Origin: CAWATZ01 sp963784995
GTDB lineage: Bacteria; Planctomycetota; Planctomycetia; Gemmatales; Gemmataceae
NCBI GenBank assembly: GCA_963784995.1
Contig: CAWATZ010000013.1
Span: 992,001-1,056,000, forward strand
Reading direction: 5' to 3'
DNA length: 64,000 nucleotides
The number at the start of each line of letters is the position of its first letter. Within the stretch, counting starts at the first letter, position 1. The position numbers and the translations under genes were made by a program. Shown piece after piece: positions 41,313 to 49,277 of the stretch. Below the pieces are notes generated by a model. The model was not told the origin of the DNA, made no database searches, and was given only the letters and a program-made list of their open reading frames with translations.

Positions 41313-42502
41313 TCGTCGCGCAACTCCTCCTGACCTGGGAGCTGGCCCGCAAGGACCTGCGGTTGTTCCTGGCCGACCGCCGGGCGGTGCTGCTCGGTTT
41401 TGCCGTGCCGATCGTGCTGGCGTCGATCTTCGGAGCCATCTTCCAGCGGCCCGGCCCCTCCGGCTCGCTGGCCCGGCTGCCACTCTTGCTGGTGGTCGAG
41501 GACGACAGCCCGCTGAGCCGCCGGATCGCCGGGGCCCTCGAAAGCAGCGACAAGCTGAAGACGACCCGGACCGACCGGAGAAGCGCATTGCGGCGGCTGG
41601 CCCAGCAAAGTTCCGGCGTGGTGCTGGTGTTGCCCGACGGCTTCGGCCGGCTGCTCGACCTGCGCCGTGGATCGGCCGAACCGCCGCGGATCGAGTTGCT
41701 GTACCATCCGGCCAGCGCGCTGCAAAGCGGCCTGGCCGAGGGGCTGTTCACGGAGATCGCATTGCGCGAGATCGCGGCCCAGGTGCTGGCTCCGCTCTTC
41801 TCCAGCGGCTCCTTCCATTCCGGCCGGCCCTTCACGGTGGAGCGGTCGGCCCTGACCGGCCCGCTGCCGGAACGAGTCAGCGCCTACGGTCACAGCTTTT
41901 GCGGCATGAGCTTGCAGTACCTGCTCTTCTGGGGCATGGATTGCGGTCTGCTGCTGCTGCGCGAGCAGCGGCAGGGAATCTGGCTGCGATTGCGGAGCGC
42001 ACCGGTAAGTCTGGCCGCGCTCCTCGGCGGCAAGGCTCTGGCGACGGCACTGGTGGCCCTGTGCCAGATCGTGATGACGTTCCTGGCCGGCTTCCTGCTC
42101 TTCGGCGTGACGGTGACCGGCTCGGTGGTGGGCTTTGCCGTGCTGGCCCTGGCGGCGTCGGTGCTGTCGGCGGCGACAGGGCTGCTGGTGGCGGCGCTGG
42201 GCGGAACGGAAGGCCGGGCCCGGACCCTGGCCATCTTCGTGATCCTGAGCCTGTCGCTGCTGGGCGGATTGTGGCTCCCCGGCTTCTTGCTGCCGGGCTG
42301 GGTGCAGCAGCTCGCCGTGGTGCTGCCGACCACCTGGGCGGTGCGCGGCCTCGATGGCGTGATCTGGCAGGGAATGGGACTGGGGGCAGCGCTGAAGTGT
42401 GCCGGAATTTTGGCGGGGTTCTGTGTGCTGTTCCTGGCGGTCGCCTGGTACTGGTTCGCTGCCGAGGAGGTGATCCCGAGAACGCAAGGAGGACGACCGT
42501 GA
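41309..42502 (+). CDS. ABC-2 type transporter permease
   Basis: 397 residues from GTG 41309, overlapping the ATPase gene by four bases. The N-terminal helix (AVLLGFAVPIVLASIFGAIF, ~30) is followed by a large extracytoplasmic domain (~60-215), then five to six helices from ~218 on, among them LQYLLFWGMDCGLLLL, LATALVALCQIVMTFLAGFL and VLALAASVLSAATGLLVAAL. It ends with VRGLDGVIWQGMGLGAALKC and another helix. This is the classical ABC-2 export layout. Its stop overlaps the start of the next gene (GTGA at 42499), so the secreted protein behind it is made with the transporter. Confidence 0.9.
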   Translation: MIVAQLLLTWELARKDLRLFLADRRAVLLGFAVPIVLASIFGAIFQRPGPSGSLARLPLLLVVEDDSPLSRRIAGALESSDKLKTTRTDRRSALRRLAQQSSGVVLVLPDGFGRLLDLRRGSAEPPRIELLYHPASALQSGLAEGLFTEIALREIAAQVLAPLFSSGSFHSGRPFTVERSALTGPLPERVSAYGHSFCGMSLQYLLFWGMDCGLLLLREQRQGIWLRLRSAPVSLAALLGGKALATALVALCQIVMTFLAGFLLFGVTVTGSVVGFAVLALAASVLSAATGLLVAALGGTEGRARTLAIFVILSLSLLGGLWLPGFLLPGWVQQLAVVLPTTWAVRGLDGVIWQGMGLGAALKCAGILAGFCVLFLAVAWYWFAAEEVIPRTQGGRP

Positions 42503-43134
42503 AGCGCATCCTGGCGGTTCTCGTTGCCGGGTGGCTGCTGCAACCCGGCCTCTCCTGGGGTCAGCTGGTCCCCCGGCCGCCGACCCCACTTCCGCCGCTG
42601 AACCTGGAAGATCAGTACGAACGGCCGCGCCACCTGTCGGGCTACAGCGGCCACGTCGTCGTGCTGGTCTTCGGCGACCGCCACAGCGCCGACGCCAACA
42701 AGCGCCTGGGCGAGCAGCTGCACGTCCACTTTCACCCAACCGCCCAAAACCTGCCTCCCGAGAAAGCCCTGTCTGCTCCGGTCCTGCCCCTGGAGGGGGT
42801 GCCTCCAGGGACGCCTGCTCCCGACGTGGTCGCGCTGCCGATCGCCTGTGTCGGCAACGTCCCGGGCCTGGTCCGCGTGCTGATCCGCTTCCAGATCCGC
42901 AAGGCGTCACCGTATTTGCCCGTGTGGCTGGATTTCGACGATCGGCTGAAGACGCTCTTCGGCCTGGCTCCCGGCGTGCCCAACGTGGCCATCGTCGATG
43001 CAGGGGGCCGGCTGCGCTGCACCTTCTCGGGCCCGGTCAGCAACGAGGTGTTGGCCCAGATGATCTCGGCGATCACAGCCCTGCGGCGGGAGGCGGTCCA
43101 GCAAGGCCCGATCCCGCCCTCCGTCTCTCCCTGA
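42499..43134 (+). CDS. Secreted hypothetical protein, possibly thioredoxin-like
   Basis: 211 residues from GTG 42499, overlapping the permease stop. Residues 1-21 (MKRILAVLVAGWLLQPGLSW) are a signal peptide. The strand YSGHVVVLVFGDRHSADANK (~48-67) and the distant VPNVAIVDAGGRLRCTFSGP (~165-184) resemble the first strand and the C-terminal strands of redoxin folds, but there is no CxxC. A Pro-rich stretch (~87-110, VLPLEGVPPGTPAPD), coded by a DNA hairpin cctggag/ctccagg, looks inserted. It shares an operon with the ABC-2 transporter. Function not known; thioredoxin-like fold is a weak inference. Confidence 0.68.
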   Translation: MKRILAVLVAGWLLQPGLSWGQLVPRPPTPLPPLNLEDQYERPRHLSGYSGHVVVLVFGDRHSADANKRLGEQLHVHFHPTAQNLPPEKALSAPVLPLEGVPPGTPAPDVVALPIACVGNVPGLVRVLIRFQIRKASPYLPVWLDFDDRLKTLFGLAPGVPNVAIVDAGGRLRCTFSGPVSNEVLAQMISAITALRREAVQQGPIPPSVSP

Positions 43135-43145
43135 AAGGATGCCCA

Positions 43146-44204
43146 ATGACGATCCGTCGCATTGCCTCTCTGGCGTTGACCCTGGCCGTCGCGATCCCTG
43201 CTATCGGTCAGAATCCCCAGCGCGTCCCAACGGTTCAGGAGTTGTTGCCGCTCGTTCCGGCCGTCTCCACTCGCAACCAGGCGGTGCGCAGTTTCGCGTT
43301 CGACGCCCTGCTCTCGTCGGGTGGCGCCGAGGCGATGCGGACGCACGGCTGGTACTCCGGGCCCGGGCAGCTGGCCCTGCTGGTGCTTGACGAGGCGGAC
43401 GGCACGCCGCTGCTGTACGCCCAGGGGGGCAACGGCGTCGTTTATGACGCGCTGGAGGCGCGCTGCTTGCCGTTCACCTACGGCAGCCTGGCATACTTCT
43501 TCGGTTTCGCGGATAAGGAGAAGACCAAGCTGGCGATGAGCATGAACGTGAACGCCGAACGCTCGGCCAGCGGCCTATTCGAGCTGGACCTGCGATCCTG
43601 TTTCACGGCCGAGGATTCCACCGTGGACGTTGTTGGACCCGGGGCCTACCGGCTCACGTCCACCGGCCAGGAGTCCCGGGCCTCGATCCGCGTCGCTCCC
43701 GGAGAAGCGCCGCCCTGGGGACGGTTCACCCTTTCGTCCCAGGACAGGAATGCCAGGACCGCGCCGCTGATTGCCATTGAAATCGTGGACGTGAATCGGT
43801 ACGTCTCTGCCGAACGCCTGGTGTTTCCGGCGTTGCAGCCCTTCACGGGCCAGGTCTGTCTGACGGCGTTCCCGGAAACCGACGAGGTTTTGAATCGAGT
43901 CTGGAACGTCTGCGCGGACGCCCTCAAGCACAAGGCGCCGGCGGAGCTGCGGGCCAACTCCGCTGCGCTGCTGACGCCCCAGATGAAGCAAGCCTGGCTT
44001 GCCCAGATGCTCGCGCATCGTTCCCACTGGGTTCGGATCGCCCTCCGTGATCCGAGCAAGCGAGCCACACTCACGGCCGGTAAAGGTGACGTGTCCCTCA
44101 TTCCCAGCAACAAAACGATCGACTGGAACTTCCTCGCTTCCCACGACAAGACCATTGCCGCCAGCTTGCGGGAGATGCTCAAGCAGCAAACGCCTCTCCG
44201 CTAA
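43146..44204 (+). CDS. Secreted hypothetical protein
   Basis: 352 residues from ATG 43146, with AAGGA 6 bases upstream. A signal peptide covers MTIRRIASLALTLAVAIPAI (1-20, cleavage near IGQ). The mature protein has no domain I recognise. A strand-rich centre (ALLVLDEADGTPLLYAQGGN, LAYFFGFADKEKTKLAMSMN) precedes a helical C-terminal third (PQMKQAWLAQMLAHRSHWVR, KTIAASLREMLKQQ). It is eleven bases after the previous gene and 43 before the protease gene, so all five genes from 40566 to 45708 look like one operon. Confidence 0.72.
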   Translation: MTIRRIASLALTLAVAIPAIGQNPQRVPTVQELLPLVPAVSTRNQAVRSFAFDALLSSGGAEAMRTHGWYSGPGQLALLVLDEADGTPLLYAQGGNGVVYDALEARCLPFTYGSLAYFFGFADKEKTKLAMSMNVNAERSASGLFELDLRSCFTAEDSTVDVVGPGAYRLTSTGQESRASIRVAPGEAPPWGRFTLSSQDRNARTAPLIAIEIVDVNRYVSAERLVFPALQPFTGQVCLTAFPETDEVLNRVWNVCADALKHKAPAELRANSAALLTPQMKQAWLAQMLAHRSHWVRIALRDPSKRATLTAGKGDVSLIPSNKTIDWNFLASHDKTIAASLREMLKQQTPLR

Positions 44205-44247
44205 ACACCGCCGACGTTTCTGTCCCAACCCAAGGAAGGAGTCCCAA

Positions 44248-45708
44248 GTGAAGGGTCGCTTCTGCGTTCCTGGTCTGCTGGCCTTGTTTGCCCTGGTCGC
44301 CCCTGTTCGCGCAAGCGGCCCTGGCGAATCGGTGGTCAAAGTCTACGCTTCCGTGCGCGGGCCGGATTACCTCCGGCCCTGGAACAAGCAGCCGGCTTCC
44401 GAATCGGTCGGCTCCGGCGTGGTCATCGAGGGCAAGCAAATCTTGACCAGCGCCCACGTGGTCCTCTATGCCAGCACGATTTACGTGCAGGGCAAGGATG
44501 GCGGCGAGAAAGTCGAGGCCAGGGTCAAGTGCATTGGCGCCAGCTATGACCTGGCCTTGCTGACGGTGGACGACGACTCCTTCTTCGCCACTCGGCCGGC
44601 CTTGGCGCTGGACACCAGCCTGCCCAAGGAAAGGGACTCCGTCGAGGTGTTCGGCTACCCGCTCGGCGGCACGAACCAGTCGGTGACCAAGGGGATTGTC
44701 TCGCGTGTTGACTTCGTTCCGTCCACCTACCGCTCCATGCTTCTGCGCGTGCAGATTGACGCGGCCCTGAACCCGGGCAACAGCGGCGGCCCGGCCGTGG
44801 TTGACGGCAAGATGATCGGCATCGCCTTCAGCCGGCTTTCGGTCGGCATTGGCGCCAGCATCGGCTACGTGATCCCCAGCGAGGAAATCGCGGCCTTCTT
44901 GACCAATCCCGCTCCCAAACCGCGGCTGGACTTCCAGTTCCAGCCCCTGCAAAATGAGACGTTGCGAAAGAAGCTCGGTCTGGACAGCAAGACCCAGGGC
45001 ATCCTGATCAACCATCCCAGCGAGCCGCTGCAGCCCTATGACGTCATCACCCATCTGGGTTCCCACGCACTGGATAACCAGGGTCAGGTCAAGGTCGCCG
45101 AGAACCTGCGCTTTCACTTCCAGTACGTTGTCCCCCAACTGGTCAAGGACGGCAAGGTCCCCGCCACCGTCCTGCGCGACGGGGAAGTGGTGCAGCTGGA
45201 CCTGCCCACGACGACCGGCGACGACCTGGTGCTTCCCGAGACGCACGGGGAATATCCCGCGTTCTTCCTCTGCGGTCCGCTGGTGTTTTCGCCCGCCGCG
45301 CGAAACACGGCCTCTCAGTACCTCCGGATGTCCGGCTTCGACCCCACCACCCCTCTGCTGCGGCGCGAACACGACAAGGTTCGTTTTCCGAGCGAGCAGC
45401 TGGTCGTGGTCGCATCGCCCCTGCTGGGGCACAAGTGTGCCCGCGGCTACAGCGATCCCGTGGGGCGGGTCGTGGAGGAGGTCAACGGCGTCAAGATCAA
45501 GAACCTGCACCACCTGGTCGAGGTGCTGCGGGATTGCAAGGACGAGTACGTCACCTTTGTCTTTGCCGGCGAACGGGCGGAGTTGCTGGTCCTGAAACAA
45601 GCGGACATGACCACCGCGACCCAGGAAGTGATGGACGACAACAGCATCCCGCGCCGCGGCACGCCGGAACTGGTGGAGCTGTGGAACCAGAAGAAACAGG
45701 AGAAGTGA
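44248..45708 (+). CDS. Secreted Deg-type serine protease
   Basis: 486 residues from GTG 44248, preceded by AAGGAAGGA. After a signal peptide (FCVPGLLALFALVAPVRA) comes a trypsin-fold domain with His in ILTSAHVVLYA (~70), Asp in GASYDLALLTVDD (~108) and Ser in ALNPGNSGGPAVVDGKMIGI (~177), a full catalytic triad. The rest holds PDZ-like segments, one around LINHPSEPLQPYDVITHLGS (~255) and one around GYSDPVGRVVEEVNGVKIKN (~410). The layout with a long second half resembles plant DEG9-type proteases more than short DegP. Expected role: periplasmic protein quality control or processing, possibly of the two secreted proteins encoded just upstream. Confidence 0.9.
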   Translation: MKGRFCVPGLLALFALVAPVRASGPGESVVKVYASVRGPDYLRPWNKQPASESVGSGVVIEGKQILTSAHVVLYASTIYVQGKDGGEKVEARVKCIGASYDLALLTVDDDSFFATRPALALDTSLPKERDSVEVFGYPLGGTNQSVTKGIVSRVDFVPSTYRSMLLRVQIDAALNPGNSGGPAVVDGKMIGIAFSRLSVGIGASIGYVIPSEEIAAFLTNPAPKPRLDFQFQPLQNETLRKKLGLDSKTQGILINHPSEPLQPYDVITHLGSHALDNQGQVKVAENLRFHFQYVVPQLVKDGKVPATVLRDGEVVQLDLPTTTGDDLVLPETHGEYPAFFLCGPLVFSPAARNTASQYLRMSGFDPTTPLLRREHDKVRFPSEQLVVVASPLLGHKCARGYSDPVGRVVEEVNGVKIKNLHHLVEVLRDCKDEYVTFVFAGERAELLVLKQADMTTATQEVMDDNSIPRRGTPELVELWNQKKQEK

Positions 45709-45719
45709 GGCCGGTTGCA

Positions 45720-46243
45720 CGACCCCTGCCGGCTTGCCCGGCAGGTGAAGGAGGTCAATGGCTAGAAAGGTTGGCGAAGAAGAAAGACTTCTCTTTTCTT
45801 GCGTGCGCCGCTCTAGCTTCAGACCTGCTTCACCTGCCGGGCAAGCCGGCAGGGGTCGAGAACGCTAAGGTTGGCGAAGAAGAAAGACTTCTCTTTTCTT
45901 GCGTGCGCCGCTCTAGCTTCAGACCTGCTTCACCTGCCGGGCAAGCCGGCAGGGGTCGAGAACGCTAAGGTTGGCGAAGAAGAAAGACTTCTCTTTTCTT
46001 GCGTGCGCCGCTCTAGCTTCAGACCTGCTTCACCTGCCGGGCAAGCCGGCAGGGGTCGAGAACGCTAAGGTTGGCGAAGAAGAAAGAATTCTCTTTTCTT
46101 GCGTGCGCCGCTCTAGCTTCAGACCTGCTTCACCTGCCGGGCAAGCCGGCAGGGGTCGAAAAGAGAACGCAGAAGAACGCTTTTCTTGCCTTCGTTTCTA
46201 GCCGGTGATCTGCTTCACCTGCCGGGCGAGCGGGCAGGAGTCG
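45720..46243. repeat. Palindromic 48-nt repeat cluster 3 (6 copies), with tandem amplification
   Basis: One forward copy (45720-45767) is followed by five reverse copies: 45811-45858, 45911-45958, 46011-46058, 46111-46158 and a diverged one at 46196-46243. The second to fifth copies lie inside a 100-bp unit repeated nearly four times from 45767 to 46158, differing at very few positions (agaaagactt versus agaaagaatt in the last). The diverged copy overlaps the end of the histidine kinase gene and supplies its last codons. No protein is made here, although the exact period leaves repeated open frames. Confidence 0.93.
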
Positions 46244-47838
46244 GACAGTTCGCTTCCCTTCCCTCCAGCTGCAGCCGCACCACGAACGTCGTCCCCTCGT
46301 TGACCCGGGACGTGAACGTGATCGAGCCGCCCAGGACCTCGACGATGCTCTTGCAGATCGCCAGCCCCAGACCACTGCCGCCCTGCTCGCGGGAGCGGGC
46401 CTTGTCTGCCCGGTAAAAGCGCTCGAAGACGTGCGGCTGATCTTCCTCCGGAATGCCGCAGCCGGTGTCGGCGACGCTGAGGACGGCCTGCCCGCCTTCC
46501 GTCTTCAGCCGGACCCAGACCTTGCCGCCCGGACGGTTGTAGCTGATGGCGTTGGTCACCAGGTTGGTGATGACCTGGGGCAACCGGGTTGAGTCCGCCA
46601 GCAACTCGATCTCCGGCGCGTCCACGATCAGGGAGACGCTCTTCTGAGTCGCCAGCGGCTCCAGCAGGCCCACGGTCTCCCGCACCAGCGCCTCCCAGCT
46701 CGAGAGGGTGAAGTTTCAGCTCCAGCTTGCCGGCGTCCGCCCGCGCCAGCGTCAGCAGCCCCTCGACGATGACCTTCATCCGTCGAGAGGCCCGGACGCA
46801 GGCATTCAGGGCGTCCTGATACTCTTGCGGTGTGCGCGGCCGGGACAGGGCCAGCTCGGCCTGGGAGTGAATGACCGCCAGGGGCGTGCGCAGCTCGTGC
46901 GAGGCGTCGGCCGTGAAACGAGCCTGGCGCTCAAACGCCGCTTCCAGCCGGGCGAAGGTGTCGTTGAGGATGGCCCCCAGCTGGCCTAGTTCGCTGTCCA
47001 CGCCTTCCACGTCGATCCGGTGCGACAGGCTGGAAGCAGAGATGGCGGCGGCAGTGGAACTCATCGCGGCGATGGGGCGGAACGCCCGGCTCGACATTGC
47101 CCAGCCGCCCGCCAGACCGACGGCCAGCACTCCCAGCCCGGTCAGGAACAGCTGCCAGCCCAGCCAGCCCAGCTGGTGCAGTTCATGCTGGATCGAGCGG
47201 CCGACCAGGATGCGGGTGTTGTGCGGGCCTTTCACGATCAGCTCGCGGACCGGGCCGCTCTGGCGGACGCGGTGTTCCTGGCCGAACGGTTCCGGCAGGG
47301 AGGCCAGCTCCGGTTGCGGCGCGCCCTCCGGCAGGGCCGTGGCCTTGAGGACGTCGCCGCTGTGCAGCCAGACAATGAAAAAGGGAGCCGACCCGCGGTC
47401 GTCGCCAAAGCGCTCCGCGAAATGATTGGGCAGGCTCAGGGTCGTCTCCGGTGGGCGCTCCCCTTGCGGAGGCGGCGGGTGAGGCGGCGGCAGATGAGGC
47501 GGCGGGGGCCTTCGGCCTTCCCCGAACCAGGGAGGCGGCCAACCCGGACGAGGGCCGGGTGGCGGCCTGTCGGGAGGAGGACCGTCCGGAGGCGGTCCCT
47601 CGGGAAACGGACCTTCGGGTCCCGGAGGATGCTCCTGGGGTGAACCGCCGAGCCGGCCCGGTGGGAAGCCGCGTAATGCCCCTTCCAGGACGCGGGCCCC
47701 GGCCTGCAGCTCCGCGTCGATCTCGTCCAGGCGTGCCTGGCGGACCTGAAAATACAACGCCGTCCCGAACCCGGCGACCACCAGGCAGAGCAGGCCGGCA
47801 TACCAGCCGAGCAAACGCCAGCGCATCGACTTAAACAT
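46215..47838 (-). CDS. Sensor histidine kinase, OmpR-partner type (one frameshift)
   Basis: About 540 residues from ATG 47838; the frame changes near 46700. Helix 1 (LLGWYAGLLCLVVAGFGTAL) and helix 2 (~222-245) bracket an extracytoplasmic sensor region whose first half (~57-130) is extremely Pro/Gly-rich (PPPDGPPPDRPPPGPRPG). A HAMP linker, then the phospho-acceptor DASHELRTPLAVIHSQ, an N-box (NLVTNAISYNR) and G-boxes (DTGCGIPEE, GGSGLGLAI) follow, the last three in the second frame. The start overlaps the stop of the response regulator (GATGTTTAAG), so the pair is translationally coupled. Its C-terminus is formed by a copy of the 48-nt repeat. Confidence 0.9.
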
Positions 47839-48484
47839 CGATCAGGTAACCCATGCCGCGTCGGGTAACGATGAAGTCCTTGCCCAGCTTCTTGCGCACG
47901 TTGGAGACGTGAACGTCCACCAGGTTGGACAGCGAGTCCTCGTTTTCATCGAACAGGTGTTCGTAAATCATCGAGCGGGTGATGAGCTGCCCCCGATGCT
48001 GGGCGAGCAGCTCCACCAGGGCGTATTCCCGCGGCGTCAGGGCCACGGACTGACCCGCCCGGCTCACCGTGCGGGCAGCGGTATCGATCACCACGTCGCC
48101 GAGCTCGATGGTCGAGTCGGCATTGCCGGCCGAGCGGCGGATCAGGGCGCGCAAGCGGGCCTGCAATTCCACCAGCTCGAAGGGCTTGACCAGGTAATCG
48201 TCCGCTCCCGAATCCAGCCCGCGGACGCGATCGCTGATGGCATCGCGCGCCGTGAGGATCAGCACCGGCGTCTTCCGGCTGCGCCGCAGTTGGCGCAGCA
48301 GCTCCCAGCCGTTCAACTTGGGGAGCATCAGATCGAGGACCAGGGCGTCGTATTCCCAGGCCGTCGCCTTGTACAGACCGTCCTCGCCGTCGGTGGCGCC
48401 ATCGACGGCGTAGCCGGCCTCGCGCAGGGCCTGCGTCAAGACCTGGAACAGGTCGGGATCGTCTTCGATCACCAGCACGCGCAT
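47831..48484 (-). CDS. OmpR-family response regulator
   Basis: 217 residues. Receiver domain with acidic pocket VIEDDPD (~6-12), phospho-acceptor Asp in ALVLDLMLPKLNGWEL (~52), Thr in LILTARD (~80) and Lys in DYLVKPF (~102). C-terminal winged helix: LTPREYALVELLAQHRGQLI, VDVHVSNVRKKLGKDFIVTR and the ending RGMGYLIDV, typical of OmpR/PhoB. It activates or represses genes after phosphorylation by the kinase that follows. The neighbouring Spy/CpxP-like gene (48661-49263) suggests an envelope-stress role, which is inference. Confidence 0.96.
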   Translation of the reverse strand: MRVLVIEDDPDLFQVLTQALREAGYAVDGATDGEDGLYKATAWEYDALVLDLMLPKLNGWELLRQLRRSRKTPVLILTARDAISDRVRGLDSGADDYLVKPFELVELQARLRALIRRSAGNADSTIELGDVVIDTAARTVSRAGQSVALTPREYALVELLAQHRGQLITRSMIYEHLFDENEDSLSNLVDVHVSNVRKKLGKDFIVTRRGMGYLIDV

Positions 48485-48513
48485 ACAGGTCTGGTCCTCA
48501 AAGTTGCATCTTT

Positions 48514-48641
48514 CGACCCCTGCCGGCTTGCCCGGCAGGTGAAGCAGGTCAGCGGCTAGAAGAGAAAGAAAGAAACGTGATTGCGCCTCATCTTTCTAGC
48601 TGATGACCTCCTTCACCTGCCGGGCAAGCCGGCAGGGGTCG
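48514..48641. repeat. Palindromic 48-nt repeat cluster 4 (one inverted pair)
   Basis: Forward copy 48514-48561 and reverse copy 48594-48641 form a 128-bp inverted repeat with a 32-base centre. It lies between the Spy/CpxP-like gene and the response regulator gene, which run in the same direction, and so may separate the two transcripts. Confidence 0.9.
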
Positions 48642-48660
48642 AAACCTGGCCAGCTCCCAA

Positions 48661-49263
48661 TTACTCCGGCGGCGGCGGTCTTCGCCCGGGCGGCGGTCCC
48701 ATCGGTCGTTCCGGCAGGGCCTTCTCGAACTCCTGGAACTGCTCCGGCGTCAGGATGTCCTTCATCTGCTTGAGCAGCTCTTGCCGGGCCTGCTCGTGCA
48801 GCTTGCGCATGCGCTCGTGGTGCGCCCGGAGGACCGCATCTGCCTTGTCTTTTTGCTTATCGCTCAGTTTCAGTTCGTCCAGCACCCGGTCCAGTGGGGG
48901 CGGCCCGCCGACCGCCGGCGGACCGCCGGGACCACGCGGCGGCCTGGGTCGTTCCAGCTGGGCCGCCAGCGCCTTCAGTTCCTCCCGATCCAGGGCGCCG
49001 TCCTTGTTGGTGTCGCCGCGCTCGAGCAGGTACTGCAACCGCTCGGGCAACTCATCCTTGGTGACCTTGCCGTCCTTGTTCTTGTCGCAGGCCAGCACTC
49101 GTTCGATCAGATCGTCCGCGGCAACGCCCCGCGGTCCGGGACCGGGCGGTGGTCCCCCCGGGCGTCGGCCCGGGGGCGGCCCTCCAGGAGGCTGAGTCAG
49201 GGCCGCCCCGATGAGCGAGAGCGCCACGACCAGGGCGATGGCGAAAAGGGTTGAGCGTTTCAT
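48661..49263 (-). CDS. Periplasmic EF-hand protein with Spy/CpxP-like LTxxQ motifs
   Basis: 200 residues from ATG 49263, with AAGGAAGGA 8 bases upstream. Signal peptide 1-24. A Pro/Gly-rich stretch (25-46) precedes two EF-hands, DKNKDGKVTKDEL (60-72) and DTNKDGALDREEL (84-96), each with the acidic positions needed for calcium. The C-terminal half is a charged helix bundle with two LTxxQ-type motifs, LSDKQ (133-137) and LTPEQ (171-175), as in the Spy/CpxP family of periplasmic chaperones. It ends in another Pro-rich tail. It starts 14 bases after the di-haem peroxidase stop and may share its transcript. The two-component genes lie just downstream on the same strand. Confidence 0.82.
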   Translation of the reverse strand: MKRSTLFAIALVVALSLIGAALTQPPGGPPPGRRPGGPPPGPGPRGVAADDLIERVLACDKNKDGKVTKDELPERLQYLLERGDTNKDGALDREELKALAAQLERPRPPRGPGGPPAVGGPPPLDRVLDELKLSDKQKDKADAVLRAHHERMRKLHEQARQELLKQMKDILTPEQFQEFEKALPERPMGPPPGRRPPPPE

Positions 49264-49277
49264 GCGAGTTCCTTCCT

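Noticed and set aside
45767..46158. CRISPR-like array with regular 100-bp spacing
   Set aside because: The spacer-like parts are identical in every unit, the repeat is palindromic and also occurs in pairs elsewhere, and no cas genes are present. It is a tandem duplication.
45771..46201. Short proteins made of repeated peptide blocks
   Set aside because: They arise only because the 100-bp tandem repeat has open frames; there is no start signal and no family match, and the unit length is not a multiple of three.
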